Of a stretch of DNA of 64,000 bases, positions 47,284-60,853 are shown piece by piece. Below the pieces are notes generated by a model, which was not told where the DNA came from, did not search any database, and saw nothing but the letters and a program-made list of their open reading frames with translations. The stretch lies in contig CM073590.1 in assembly GCA_037074705.1 (NCBI GenBank), forward strand, positions 90,884,947-90,948,946. Direction: 5' to 3'. The stretch comes from Zhengitettix transpicula. Taxonomy: Eukaryota > Arthropoda > Insecta > Orthoptera > Tetrigidae. Position 1 is the first letter of the stretch, and each line of letters opens with the position of its first letter. Both the position numbers and the translations under genes were made by a program.

Positions 47284-49715
47284 AACTAGCTGGGTGCCTG
47301 GCATTGCCCGTATACTTATTTTTATAAACCAGAAAAGGTATTTAATTCTATATTGAACAGCTAAAAAATACATTGACTTTATTCCATTTGTCCCAACAAA
47401 CTTACCTCTTAATTTCTTTACGAATAGAATACTTAAAAATACTCCTCGAGTATTGTAGGATATAATTGTCCCTCAGTCTTCAGACATTACGAAAGATTAA
47501 ATTGATGAAATTGTTAGCTAGATTTATAATGTAAATAAATAGTCGCCCTCTTGGAGTCACTACTATGACGCGAAAATTATTTTACATTTTCCGCAAGGAT
47601 CGTAAAGTATTTCGTATTGTTTTTAATGTCATTCGATGGAGTAGTGCTGGATAAAATTATACTTTTTATTCAATGAAAATATTTCTGCTTTATTTCATTA
47701 CGGATAAAGAATCTTCGTTCGCCGCGTAGTAACGTCTCTTTGTTCCGTGACGTCACGGTCTCTTGGAGTGCAGTAATTTAACACAAAATGATCACATTTT
47801 TAAAATTATAATTCTTTCCACCTTTATTCTAGGGGTTTCTCACCCCAACAGTACTGTTTCTCGTGTTTTTAAGAATATGTGTGCCATTTTTTTTTGCAAT
47901 TTCTACACGCGTATAAATCTGTATATAGTTTAACGTAAATACATACATACATACAAGTATACATCCTATTATATAGATTAAGTTTATCAGTAAATTATTA
48001 TGATAAAAGTATTTTATGGTCTGGTTAGTTTTATTTCCCATAGATTATAAATGCGTACTTCCATTCCTTTTCAGAATTCGAGTGACTAAATCAGGTTTGC
48101 ATCTACAGATGCCAGTGTAATGGAAGTATAAGATATTTGAAAAATTTTATACTAAAAGTGCAATTTCCCTTCACTGAAGCTAACTGCTATCAATTTTGCG
48201 CTCCCTGTAAATGAAGCTTTTTGTCCTTCTGAGGACAGTGAGCCTCCTGAGTCTTTATCTGGCAGCGGCGGCCGGTGTGACGCGACATTTCCAATTACAC
48301 CTTATCTTCCAACGATCCGAGCTTCTACGGTGTTTCGCTATAAACAAAACGAGAGTGTTTTTCTTCTCTTTCCTTGGCCAGATCTTTGGATTGCGCTATC
48401 TGCGGAGGAACATAGTCCAGGACTTTAATATAAGGCTCTTGTCCGTGCTAAAGAAGGAGGAGTTGAAGGCGGATAAGCTCTCGAAACATATAAGGGTAAA
48501 AATAGAGCTTTCAGTCACTTCTGTTGTCTTTGATTAATTCCTTGATGAAGAACTGATATACACCGTCATATATTCTGACACACTATTATGTATTTCTATC
48601 AGTTCTTACATGAATGCTTTCACTTTGACTGGTATATTCTTGCATGTTAGAGGGAATGTGAAAGAAACTTCAATATGTAATTATGAATAGAAGAAAAAAC
48701 AGGGAGAATTTGAAATTTGGTGTTACAAATTTATATTGATAAAGGTAAGTAATTATACACAGTGAATATGTGAGAAAGGGATCATTGAAAAAATTTAATT
48801 TTTTAATAGCATGATGATAAGAATAATGAGAATTTTAAAGGACACAAAAATTAAGTAAAACGATTGAATTGTTGGTTCTGAAATACAAGATGAAATAAAT
48901 TATCCCTGCCGAATGGTTCGTTAATTTACTAAATTCAAAGACCCACTTATTAAATTTTTTTCAATTGATTTTTAACAGTGGAGCAGTTTCTATCAAACTT
49001 TGTTCACATGTTACCTACGTTCCACGAAATGAGGTGTTACGACACACCTACCAACTCTAGGGGTATTTAGAAACATTCCTAAGCAGTAAATATTATCATC
49101 GAATAAAAATTTTTCGGGGTCGCTGAATTCGATAGTGTTATTGTCCAATTTTTAAGTGTCTAATTTCAATTTCAAAAGACAACGGAGGGAAGCATCCGTA
49201 CGAGTGGTGGTGGAAAGAGATTACATAAAATATAAAAAAAAGACGAGATTGAATTCGATTCGTGGGTTATAGGAGTCGCTGAGTTTAACTCTCGCATAAA
49301 CAATGGTGGTTAATCATATGTTCGTTGTCGTGGAATTGGACGTTGTTTACAAATTGTTCCCAGAAGTAGTTTATAACCCGGGTTTATTTTTGATTTTTTT
49401 TAGCGCACCAGTTATATTTTTGTCTGTATATAGTTAAAATTTATTTACTCGTTAAGGTAGCAGGAGTATTTTAAGACTTCATTAAGTTAGTGAGTATGTA
49501 CATTTAATTCTTCGTGATTTACTACATTCCCCTTTTTTTATGTATATTTGAAGTTAGATACCGAAGGGGAGAGGAACGTAAATGCAGAAATGTTTTAAAC
49601 ACTGGCGCTATTGATGCTGGTTAAATGAAAATGAAATGTTTACCCAGAGGGTAGTGTCGAATCATTTCTTTCTCCGGGCTAATTTATATACGTAAATACC
49701 TGGACACGGGCTAGT
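47284..49715. mobile_element. Possible element with imperfect inverted ends
   Basis: The left edge ACTAGCTGGGTGCCTGGCAT and the reverse complement of the right edge, ACTAGCCCGTGTCCAGGTAT, match at roughly 70% over 35-40 bp and lie 2.4 kb apart. ACTAGC...GGCATTGCCCG-type ends are common in insect repeats. The left edge read on the minus strand also looks like the 3' tail of an RTE-type LINE. No transposase or RT was found between them. Confidence 0.3.
48211..48537 (+). CDS. Hypothetical ORF with signal-peptide-like start
   Basis: A 108-codon frame with a hydrophobic N-terminus after one lysine (MKLFVLLRTVSLLSLYLAAA), as in a secretion signal. The following residues are basic and aromatic, with no known domain. 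G/GTGTGA just after the signal-like part could act as a splice donor, so only the first ~22 codons might be an exon. No promoter, homology or second exon was recognised. It lies inside the possible element 47284-49715. Chance is a serious alternative. Confidence 0.15.
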   Translation: MKLFVLLRTVSLLSLYLAAAAGVTRHFQLHLIFQRSELLRCFAINKTRVFFFSFLGQIFGLRYLRRNIVQDFNIRLLSVLKKEELKADKLSKHIRVKIELSVTSVVFD

Positions 49716-51924
49716 ATGTAATATAATTAACGGAATTTAAATAAACAATGTTAGTTCAATATATGTACTCTAATAAATATAATTAATTTTTGTATCGGAT
49801 AAATAGATATTTATATGATTAAATTACATATAACTAATATTTCAATATAATAATATTTATGTAATTAAGTTTTTATTTAAATGATATAGTCGCAACACAA
49901 ACCTTTCTATACTTTATGCAATGCATACAAAATTCAGGGAGGGTATTTCGTTGAAACCTCCCATATTATAAATATAAAGGGAAAAAAATGTCGTGGGATG
50001 TTAAAATGTAATTGAACACATTTATACTCAACGAAATCATTTACAAACCATCAGTAGACGTCATGATGTGAACCTTGTGTTAAATATTAGATATGAATAT
50101 GAAAATGAATTAACTCGAAATTTTTATGAAGCTATGAGTTTCGTAAGCATTCGGTCGTTCTCCATCGTGCTGAACGACGACGGTTTTAGATTTTAATCGT
50201 TCCCTATGTTTTTCGCAAAGAGGACGGTCCAAGAATTCTAACATGCACTTTTTCACCCCAGACATAAACTTTCGGCCTATAAAGAGCATGTTGACGAACA
50301 GCATTTGGAATTTGATATCCCCAAATATAAACATTATGCCGATTAATGTGTATCTAAAACATGTAATTATGCCTTATCAGCGAAGAAAATGCTTCGACGA
50401 ATGTCGGACTCACTGTAGCATATTCCCAGAAAGTTGTTGTGGACATGGTCTGTCACTTGAAGTCAGTCGTTGAGCTCAGATTGCAGAATTTGAAGTTTGT
50501 AATCATAAAAACGAAGCTGTTTCCGGTCCATCCGATGGAACGTTGATCAGGGTACTTTCATTTGGCTCGATGCCTGCTTCTGAGAAATGCTTCTCTTTTC
50601 ACATCCTTCATAGTTCTTGCCAAATTATATGTCGTGCAACTCAAGACTTAATATCATTTTCAGTAGCCGGAAACTTACGAAACCATTACTTAATTGTTTC
50701 TGAAGACAAAATGTTGTATTAATATAAAAATAAATTATCTTCATTTCCTCATACCAAACAAGCATTTCTGCTAGCTGCTGTTAAGTCGCTAAAGGTCTGT
50801 GACATACAGGCCAGTTCACACTCCCACAATCTTTGTAGCAGCGCCAAGTTGATGCTGTATTATTTATTCCGTATATGTGCTACGCGTATTCGGAGGTTTT
50901 TTATTTTTGTAATGGGTTATTATGTTTTACCAAATCTCCAGAGAAACTCCTGTAAAGGCATTAGGCTATTTATATTTCCAAGAGAAGCATTGTGGGTTCA
51001 GAGTAGCCGACGTGATAGATTGATTTATTCACCATTAGCCCTCTTAAGAGGAAATAGGATTCGTCACAAATGTACAGTAGATAAATAACATATAAACATA
51101 TAATACACAAAAACACACACAAAAATTCATATCTGTTTACATTTTTCTAGTCACTACAATCATACACACTATCTTTAGGAAACACGCACACGACACTAAT
51201 CACTGGTATTCATCTCTTGTCGCTAGGTAAGGAGGGATGTCGTCATAGATATTTACTAAAACAGAAAGCAGAGGCAGGAAAACAAAACTAAAAGGGGAAA
51301 ACTGGACAAACTATTTACATATTTATAGCATATTCGGCAATTTTGTAGGCAAGGCAGTTCAACGAATGTGAGACCGATTCAAAAATTCGTGTACGGAGTA
51401 ATAAGTTTCAGTTACAAGGAAAGTTTTCACTCCTTATAGACCACTGAATATTGTCATTTACATTTACTTTTGTCCATACGTTGACGTATATTCTTTTTCT
51501 GCATTATTCAGCAGCTCGTGTCATATTTATACATTAGCTGTTTTCAGGTAGACTTCAAGATTGTTCATAATTGATTGATATTAAAGAAGACCACGTAGTA
51601 TCAAGTCTAGCTGTTTATTCAGTAGTATAACTACATAGTTATATTCATCTTTACGCCTTAAATATGAAACAATATTTGTACAGAACTGACGTCCATATTT
51701 TTAAAGAACATGGTAATTACAATTATACAAACGAAGATATTTAAAAAACCATTCTTATGATCAGAAGATGTTAAAAAGTTATTAAATAAAACGTAAATCT
51801 TATACCGCAGTACGTGTCTTGTTTACACGTAATGTTCACATTTAGCGATGTATTGAGAATTGGTTAAAAGCAAAACACCGTAATGGCTGGTATTCGATGT
51901 ATATGTACGTTAGTTATATATATT
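49716..51924. other. AT-rich DNA, nothing recognised
   Basis: Overlapping frames on both strands at 50110-50473 were read for transposase motifs without success. Nothing else stands out. Confidence 0.4.
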
Positions 51925-52045
51925 TGAGTATTCAAATTAGGAGAATAAAATAAGCCCGACGTTGGAGTGTCAAATTATGTAGTATACAAATTATACAAAG
52001 GAAAATAAAGCCAACACGTTGTGACCCAATTTTGAGGTATTGGAA
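51925..52045 (-). repeat. Tandem LTR-end/PBS-like units
   Basis: On the minus strand AATACCTCA, ATACTACAT and AATACTCA recur at about 52041, 51985 and 51932, periods 53-56. Between them are GGGTCACAACGTGTTGGCTT and CACTCCAACGTCGGGCTT, the same PBS-like theme as at 392-570. Confidence 0.6.
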
Positions 52046-52925
52046 CCTTTAAAAGGAAGAAAGTTGACAAGATTTTTCCTTAAATTAAAACACTATTGTT
52101 TTAAAGAGATAAAAAAATATTCTTTATTACAATTTCGATTTACTTTAAATTTTATAAAATTTTATTTTCTGAAACAAATTTCTTTAGTTTAATGAGACTC
52201 AAAACTTCGAGGCCGCTTACAGGACCTCTAATAAATTATAGTGATTTGAAATTGTCACCAAAAGTTACAAAAGGAAATTCAAATTAAATTTACGACAAGA
52301 AAATTGTATAATAGAATCTAAAAAAAATAGAGAAACCTGATGGTAAATTATATTTACATAACGGTTTACAAAATAATGTTTCTACATACAATTTTATTTA
52401 GAGTTGCTCTGGTACTATATTGTGCTCCCCATAGGTAGTTTACTTTAAAGAAAATATTGAATTAGCAAGCCATAACACAGATTGCAATATCGTTTCGCTT
52501 CACAAAATTCAGGCGCCTTTCTAACAACTGATCACAAACTTTACGTCGTCCTATTTATTTACATTTGTTAAAGACCAATAAAAGCTTCAAAGCATTATCG
52601 TTTGCACCCCAAAGCCGACTCGTATTACGTGACCAACACACCCATTTCCGCCATGACCACTCCGTTCAGGCTCCAAAACCACTCTTAATGTTTCCGCAAA
52701 AGTTCTGAGCGTCTTACATACGCTTTTCCAAAAATAATCGCGTAGCAACCTTTACAGTCTCTGCATTCTTGCGCCAAACAATGCTCTGGTCTCAATAATT
52801 CGCCGACAATAATATTAAAGAAAAATTATTAAATAAAACTTACATTTCTCGTTGGTAATCTCCGCAAAATCAAGAGATGATTATTTTAAACAAAATAATC
52901 TACATTTTACAACATTCAATTTTCA
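51925..52925 (-). mobile_element. LTR-like element, full-length relative of window start
   Basis: A 1001-bp non-coding element on the minus strand, from TGAAAATTGAATG to AATACTCA, between TA-rich tracts (51914-51923 and 52926-52935). It matches 1-570 over its 3' half and 28634-29503 over its 5' half, linking those two. Minus-strand landmarks are GTTTGGCGCAAGAATGCAGA near 52770, a CCATCAGGTTTC box (variant of GTCAGAT) near 52345, and GGTCCTGTAAGCGGCCTCGA near 52208-52227. The terminal tandem array is annotated separately. Confidence 0.7.
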
Positions 52926-52935
52926 TATATATATA

Positions 52936-55794
52936 TGAATTAACTTGATACAGTATTTCACTTACAGACCTTGGAGTTTCGAATTCATACGATTATATCG
53001 TATCCTGGCGAATAATTACGGAACGTTTGTCACGAAAACAAATTCTTTAAGTTTCTCTAGCTTAGCTTGAAATTATATTTCCACCTCCCAAGTACTTATA
53101 TTTTCCTTAACGGTTCTATTGAAATAATTCTGAAATGAACACCCTATCCAATATATATGACACCTGCTTGAATTAATAGTTAGAATTTGTATTAAAAAGC
53201 TTATGAAATACATACAACACTTAATTTAATCGTTCGGAGAATACACTCTATTAAGCGCTGTAATGTAAACAAATAAAAAATTGTATTAGCACTGTGTTTC
53301 TGGGTTTGGACGTAAAGGTAGTGCAAACTAATTCGTTGGTCGAAAGAGGGAACAGTGCCAAACGTATCTCATTTTCAGTAGACCTGCCTTGTTTGGAGTA
53401 ACTGTGATTTATTGCTATAAAAACAACGTAGCCGCCAGTACTGTCGTTGGAGATTACACGACGGGTCATTAATATTCATTCAAAATTTGGCAGGTGCGAA
53501 CAATAGGACACAAATATATGTATGGATCTTGTCCACATTTTTACATTGTTGGCGACCATTTATCAAGATCACTTTTCGCATAAAAATGAATTGTTTGATA
53601 TAACATTGAGATAAGCACTCTCACGTACGTAGACTGAATTTAGAATTAAGTTGATTCAGCAGATTTAAAAAATCGGGATTGTCAGACAGCTTATGAACCT
53701 GATCAGAAAGGGTTGTAACTCAGTTAACATTCCCTAGTACTATAAATCAAACTAATGTAATAAATAGCAGGAATTAATAAAGATTGATATTAATTATATA
53801 AAATAAATTTAATTCAAAACACTTCTAATATTGCCAAACATAAGTAAAATATTGTGTGTACTTGGTAAAAATAATTCTAATTAATGTTTGCATGTTGTAA
53901 TATGATCAGTTAATTTAACAATCATTTTATACAATAATTACTACTTTATATTATACCTTTTCAATATGTCTTATTTTTTCCCTGTATCAAATATCTTATG
54001 TCGGTTCATTTATGTGCTATATATTTGATAATTTTCATTTTTCACTGATAGGCAGCTTCTCTTGACATTTAATATTGAAGTAAAAAAATCTTGTTATCAT
54101 TTAATCTGCCTATTAACAAAATTTAACGTTTATGATATTGTTCCAACAAATGGATTATACGTTTCGGTTATCAATATGAACATTGTTTTCGTCAAGTAAC
54201 TTTAAAGTAATTTTAATTCCTATAAAAAAAATTCTAAGCTTTTTCTCTTTAATCGATTTCACTATGTTCATTACTATCGTGTTAGACACGAATCATTATT
54301 TTTGAATATTTTTATTTCACTTTAGATACCTTATAACTTTTATGATATGCTATCATGTAATAAATATTAGTTTAGTTATGAGTAACTTTACCTTTCACAG
54401 AACTTGAAATCTTACAACTTTCTTGATGCTTAATACACCATTAACGTCTGTTGAGATAATAAAAATATACAAGAGAGTCCGTAAATATTTCTCTTGTCCC
54501 ATTGCATCATCCTGAATTTGAGAGTACAAAACATATTAATTATAAACCAACACTTCAGGAGTGACGTTTGCGTTCCGTGTTAACGCGATCACCAACCAGA
54601 ATCTAGTAAATCAAATGTTACACGTTTCTTCCAGCAATTAGGACTTTCGTCGGGGGTATTAAAGCCTTTAATCTATGAATTATAATTTTGACCGGAACAT
54701 AAGGATAGTATAATGTGTCTGAGCAGCAGAGTTAACGCAGGAAAAATGTGTTTGAAATACTCCTTCATTTTAGAGTAAACAAATAAAATTTTAAGATCTT
54801 AAAAATGAAACCGCTTCATATTTAAGAATAAGGGATGCATTCATATACACAATATTTACAAATTAAATGTTTTATGGACTTAAACGCATGCTCGTGCAAT
54901 AGGAAAATATAAGACCGACAGAAACTGTAGGTCTAATAAAAATAGACTATACGTTGGTGTGTTTACGTGTACGTATATTTTCTGCGGAGAAAATTTGAAC
55001 TAATTTCGTAAACGTGTTTCTCTCGAACCGGAAACAAACACTGTGGGGGGTAAGACACGTCTACCATCATTCAGGGGCGGGGCTAGACGAGAGTTTAAAT
55101 TTTCAATCATTTTAAAAATAATATTTCTTCGGAAAACGAGGAATGTAGCGTTTTTCAGATATTTTTAATTATTGTTTCTACAACTTTCTGTTTTGGAGGG
55201 GAGTATCTTTAGGGATGGGTGAGGAGCGTCGTTACATAAAAATATCGCAAAATCAGCCAAGATTAGCGTCATATACAGGGTCATAGATTTCGCTTAGTTT
55301 AATTATGACAACCATCTAGTAATATAAAATACTTTGCAACACTTGGAACGCACCAAATGAAGACTTTACTACACTACGTTTTATATGCATACCAATCCCA
55401 GGCGATTAGGACTTGTCAGCTGTCGTCTGAAAAGTGTACAACTACGTCCCTGTGACTTAAGGAATAACTATACATAAATCGCAGTATTTTTGGACATTTT
55501 ATTTTTCACCCATTATCACCTCTCCGCAACACTCGTGAATAAAAGGGATGAATTTCGACTTAACCACCATTTGGAGTAGCATTTCTCAACTCAGAGAACC
55601 CTAAAATAAATTAAATTGAAACCAATCACGGCCATATGAATATTTTATATTAATAGGCTCTCATCTTTTCGATTCTTTGAGGTTGATCTAAAGTTCAAAC
55701 CAAAATGAAAAATGTCTCTATTTATCTCACAAAGCCCGGAAAGTAATGATTTGACACTAATATTACATTAATGATCGGAGGTTCCCCCGGTGTA
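52936..55794. other. AT-rich DNA, nothing recognised
   Basis: No reading frame or repeat was recognised. A GC-richer patch at about 55020-55080 has no identifiable content. Confidence 0.4.
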
Positions 55795-56335
55795 ATTGAT
55801 GAACGACGTTTCCTCGGGTAGTCAGCCGGGAAGAGTAATCGATATTGCGCACCGTTTAGACAACTGACACCGTTCCCATCTTCAGGTGAAGTGTCTGTTC
55901 TGGGTTCCTGCGGTTCCTTTTAAACTAGAAACTATATACGGCAAATACATACTGTAGCAGTGTGCTCAAAGAAGAAGTGGCCATTATAACATTTACGAAT
56001 AGACTGCTTAACAGGGACTCTGGTTTCCTGCTGACTAACCGGGAACCGGTCCTGAAGAAACTATGACTTCAGACTCGGACACCCAACGGTCAGGAAATCA
56101 AATCCCGCGACACCAGTCCTGATAGGGAGCGGCTGTAGCCCCGTTCCCCACTACCACTTGCGAACGAGCGTTGGCAGCCAATCAGGAATCGACCATTTCA
56201 CCCGACATGACCAGAATAGTTTAAAAGGAACCGCAGACACTTCACCTGAAAATGGCAACGGTGTCAGTTGCCGAAACATCATGCAATATTGATTACTATA
56301 CCCGGCTGACTGCCCGAGAAACCTTCGTTCACTAA
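55795..56335. repeat. Penelope-like inverted terminal segments
   Basis: Arms at about 55795-55930 and 56218-56335 are imperfect reverse complements. Both contain, in opposite directions, AAAAGGAACCGCAG, then CACTTCACCTGAARATGG, CGGTGTCAGTTG, AATATTGATTAC-like and CCCGGCTGACT segments. The motif set matches the hairpin at 16672-16783. About 290 bp of unrelated sequence lies between the arms. Termini of this style (CTGAAGATGG...GCCGAAAC) are common around Penelope-like elements. No coding part is attached. Confidence 0.55.
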
Positions 56336-56447
56336 TGTTACAATTTTCCCATTTGTAAATTTTATGTGATCCAAGATTCATAAACATTTATCCACGCATT
56401 TAATACTGTTTTGGAACACACACAAATACATCTATTTATAGATACAG

Positions 56448-57268
56448 GGTGAATATTAATTAGACCGACAAAGTTCAGGGAGTGCTTCCTGGCTGTTAAA
56501 TGGAGGAAAAAAGGTCATATCAATATGCGTCCGGAAATGGACGATATATGTAAAAAGTAAACAAACCGTCCCGGCACACAATTCACAACCTGAATCGCAG
56601 TCATTCCACAATAGATGTTCAAAGTAGCCTCCATTTGATGCAAAGCAAGCGTTCACACGTCCTTTCATGGATTATATCACTCTTTCGAATGTTCCTTACC
56701 TGCATCCAAATAGCGTCACAGGCTACGTGGACAAGGTTTTGAATGGCTCATCATACACAACGATTTTCAGATCCCTCTAGAAGTAAAAATTCAGGGATTT
56801 AAGTCCGCTGATGCATCAGGCCATGCAAAGTCTGGGAAAGATGTTGAGGTGTTGGTGAACAATAATGTGGAAATTGAGTGGCGCTCCCTCGTACAGCAGC
56901 CATTCTACCTGTCGTATTGTCAAGAAAAAGAAGTAGAGTGTTCTTCCGGAAGTCTAGAATCGTTTGTTCGTTGAGGCGATGAGGAAAAAACTGTTCCAAG
57001 ATGGTGATAGTCAAGAACCCTGTAGCCTATAGATGACGATTATTTATGATGATGATGCCATCTCTTGAAAAGGTTGCTTCATCAGTGAATAAAACAGACG
57101 ATAGAAATCCTATAATGGTGGTGGTCTAGAGCAAAATTCAGTGACAAATTGTTTCCATCTACCGTGGCAACAATGCATTTTTGGACACATGTTAATATGT
57201 CTTTTTTTCCTCTATTTACAGTCAGTATGAACTCCCTGTACTTTCTCGATGTAATTTAAACTCATCCT
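56448..57268 (-). mobile_element. Tc-like DNA transposon with long inverted ends
   Basis: A decayed ~820-bp element. The terminal inverted repeats are about 100 bp long and imperfect. The left arm starts CAGGGTGAATATTAATTAGA. The right arm, reversed, starts GGATGAGTTTAAATTACATC. Both continue into AAAGTWCAGGGAG and then a stretch ending AGGAAAAAAAGRYATAT. Flanking TA on both sides is consistent with a TA target site. The transposase relic inside is minus-strand and deleted. Confidence 0.7.
56480..57115 (-). pseudogene. DDE transposase relic (Tc3/DDE_3-like)
   Basis: Pieces of an insect DDE transposase on the minus strand. Near 57110 the frame reads FLSSVLFTDEATFSRDGI, the first catalytic-aspartate segment (LFTDEATFTRDG) common in insect DDE_3-type elements. 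A middle part (56799-57014) has a proline-rich HRLNEQTILDFRK segment. The C-terminal end at about 56600-56668 reads GRVNACFASNGGYFEHLL, matching the usual RxxACIxxNGGHFEHLL terminus. The region containing the second and third catalytic residues is largely missing, and the reading frame shifts. The element cannot move itself. Confidence 0.7.
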
Positions 57269-60200
57269 AAATAGTGTACAGAAGAGGCGCCCCGCCCAAT
57301 TATTAAATAAAACAATTTATTGGAATTTAAGCACAAGCCAGTAGTAAGTCGGACATTGGAATTCCTGATCGTAACATTTTTGATCCATCGTGCCGGGAAG
57401 ACAGAATGCATACATGTAAAAGTACAAGTCGAACCGATTAAGAAGGTCGCTTGGAAAAATGTCACTCTGCGGACATTAACCCGTAAATATTCCACAACTC
57501 AACTGGGCTTCGTGAGGTAAAATATTGAAAATTGATTGGTGGAGAAAGTTCAGGTGATTTGGTTTTCATCCCTGTGGTGGGGTAAAAAATTGTTAAGATC
57601 TGAGGAGTCGCAGGCTCGGGAAGGGCAGTATGAATTGAAATCTCAGAAAGAATGGTTGAGCGGAAGTTTATCGTCGCAGTCTAGGAAGAACCGTGCAAAT
57701 CCAATGCACGAGTTAAGTAACCAATATAGAGAGGGAGAACGCAGCCCAATGCAGCTACAGCTATGAGGAGATCCACAAACAATGAACCGTAGTTCATTGC
57801 CTGACTTTCGAGACAACGTGTCGCTGAGCAGGAAGGAAGCCCGAGGCAACCTTGCACACGCCGTCTGATATTCTGAAAACTATCCCTTAGTCAAAAGGTG
57901 CTAGGCCGACAATAGAAAAACAATCACGTGTGTTTGTGTGTCGATATGCATTTGACGATATTTTATGCTACTCGACACAATCGTGTCATGACCATTTTAT
58001 TACAACGAAATAATTATTTAATTTGAGTCTCTTGTATATACTACCCTGAGATAATCGCCCTAATAATCCAAATCTTAATAACCCTATTAATTCATTTTTT
58101 AAATTTCACAATCAAAAATAATTTTGATTACCTCCAGATCCAGGAAATAAATTAAATGTATTCTATTAACTAATATAATGAATACAACCCACCACCCAAA
58201 AAATAAGATACGTTACAATAGTTTAAAATAACACAAATTACTGACATCTGTTTTCAGCACATATTATTCTTTTCCGTTTAGTTTCCAAGCAGCTCTCATC
58301 AGCGCTACTGTCAAATATTTACTTCTCTGCGGAGCGTAAACTACAGACTTATTAATGTCAACAACTTACTTGCGATGTTCCCTGATATCTGCAAATTCTA
58401 AAGATGTCTCTATCTTGTTTATGTATTATGTCGTACGGAGGTGATTCTAAGTTATGTAAAAATTTTACAACAAAATTAATTGTCAAAACAAGCTATATTT
58501 GCCGAGTTGTAAATCTCTGGTGATGTTTTTATTAACAAAAAATAAGCCAAATCATAAAGACTTAAATCAAAACACTATCAAAAGGCATACGTTTTACGAG
58601 ATGATGATTTTGAACAACTCAAGAAATATTGAACGTTTTCAAAAATATTCGGAGTTTTCTAAATGCAATGGATTCGTTAAATTTATTCAAATTCTATTAA
58701 AAATCCTTATTTTCGTAACGACAATGTCCATGAAGAAAATAATTTAATTAATTACTAAAGTGCGTTTAACCAATTTCATCGACATTTCATTCCTGTTTTG
58801 AAATGCACAATCAAATTAATTGCGGACAATACATCAAATAATTTTATAACACATTTATATTGCGTCTATAAAAATAAAAAAACGCTAAATACTGACAGCA
58901 GTCTGTTTTACAAATGTATTTCACAAATGTACCTTTTTCATGTATTTCACGGGCAAAAAATATTTAAATTGGATTAAAACTGAGCTGGATTTCTAGCTAC
59001 CATAATGAAGCAATACGAGGAATAGATTTCATATTAAGGTTTCCACTGAAGCGGAATATCGGATGGTACCTCCAGCTCCACGAAATTATATAGGATATTT
59101 TCCAAACGAATGACGGCATCCACTAAATTCGCCACGACCACCTAAACCCAATTACGAATCAATTTACGGGGGATGCCTCTGATATATACACTTCGGTTTG
59201 TCGAAATCATCGTTGTAAGAATATATACAACCACGAGTTGTCGATAACTTCATCTTTACTTACTCAAACTTTGATATTATTTCAAATATTTATCTCAGGT
59301 CGTTCATACATTAAAACATGATTCATTTTGCGGTTCCTTTTCATAAACATTTCACACTAATAAATAATAAATAATAATACTAATAAATTTATAAAAATAA
59401 TCCACTTAATAGAGTATAGTTGGAAATTTCATACTAAAGACCACTTTTCGTTATCGTTACGATAAATAATACGCATTATTTTAAAATTGAAACTATGATG
59501 ACCAAATTGTTGTCCTAAAATGTTTGTCTTTTAATGTTTTTTGTTATAACTGTGAGTTTCCAGCTATGATTCTAATTTTTGTCAGCGGCAAGAGTTATTT
59601 GCATAACGACTCTTAAACATGAATTCAATTCAAAGTGCATAGATGTTACATTTCATTTGTGTATCCTGGTTCAAGCTATTGAGTGATATGCATTTGAACA
59701 CCACACTCGTAATTTAACACTCGCTAAGAATCACTAGTTGTATTGTTGAACTTAATGCTGTTTAAGGTTATTGTTCGTATCTATTGCTTAATTTTATTTT
59801 GTTATCTACATAATCTACATAATAATCTACATAATCAAAAGTTTGTGTAGTATACATCTTACTTAAAGAACTGTCAAGTACCTGGTGTAGTTGTTATTCA
59901 CTAAGCCTTAATCTTAAACCCGCCAGAAAGCAAAATTCAATGCATTGATTTATTTTTCGTCAATAGATGAATAATCAGACCAACTGTGGGCCAATAGATT
60001 CTGGTCTTATACCGAATCTGCTGTAGAACGCCATTTCAAAATCACAATAAAAACTCCGAAATATTTACTATTGCATAGTCTCGAATATCTCATTATAAAT
60101 GTCTTTTTTGTACATCGCGATGAATAGTTACATCGCCTATCTACGCATAAAGAATCACTTAAGGAATAAGTAGTTGATTTTCTTATATTATAAGGAATTC

Positions 60201-60303
60201 TTTGATAAAATTAGGATACGCCAGAATTTACGTAAAAAATTTCGGGAAATCGTGGACTTTTAAACTATATTTAGACTATATGTGATTGGAATATATATAT
60301 ATA
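57269..60303. other. AT-rich DNA, nothing recognised
   Basis: Frames at 57262-57850 are GC-richer but match nothing I recognise. The rest is AT-rich and featureless. Confidence 0.4.
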
Positions 60304-60437
60304 TTCTCTTTGGTGAATGAAACAAATGACTCATTGAAATTTGCCGGCCTCGTCTTCTTATTAAAAAAATCGTCTTTTTTCTTCTGTTTTCAAATTCTGG
60401 AACGCTGGGACGTGCTTTTTGGGGATCTTCAAGAAAT
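60304..60437. repeat. 134-bp direct repeat, copy 1
   Basis: Nearly identical to 60720-60853, offset 416 bp, with about two mismatches by eye. Starts TTCTCTTTGGTGAATGAAAC and ends GATCTTCAAGAAAT, followed by a TA tract. On the minus strand it is part of two open frames that share a CENPF-free, lysine-rich stretch of no known family. Confidence 0.9.
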
Positions 60438-60719
60438 ATATATATATATTTGAGATGCCATATGTTATTCGTCGATTTAACGAACGTTTCAGACGTTTTC
60501 GCTGAAGATAACAGCGTTTATTCTCTAATTTTTGTTCAACAATACGCGACGTGACATTGTTGCGCGTCGAGTTATCAACGCTTCTCAGACAACAATACAA
60601 AAAGTAAATAATATTTTTTTTCAAATTTTATTCAAGCAAGAAAAAGTAATTAATTTTAATTTATTTATTTAAATAAACGTAATAAATTCTATATTTTTAC
60701 TAATAAATTAGCGGCAGGT

Positions 60720-60853
60720 TTCTCTTTGGTGAATGAAACAAATGACTCATTGAAATTTGCCGGCCTCGTCGTCTTATTAAAAAAATCGTCTTTTTTCTTC
60801 TGTTTTCAAATTCTGGAACGCTGGGACGTGCTTTTTCGGGATCTTCAAGAAAT
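60720..60853. repeat. 134-bp direct repeat, copy 2
   Basis: Second copy of the block at 60304-60437. Sequence between the copies is not itself duplicated, so this is either a 416-bp tandem duplication with one replaced half or two inserted copies of a short repeat. Confidence 0.9.

Noticed and set aside
50110..50473. Overlapping frames with QHDGERPNAYETH, considered as a mariner HDNARPH motif
   Set aside because: Flanking residues do not follow any transposase pattern I know.
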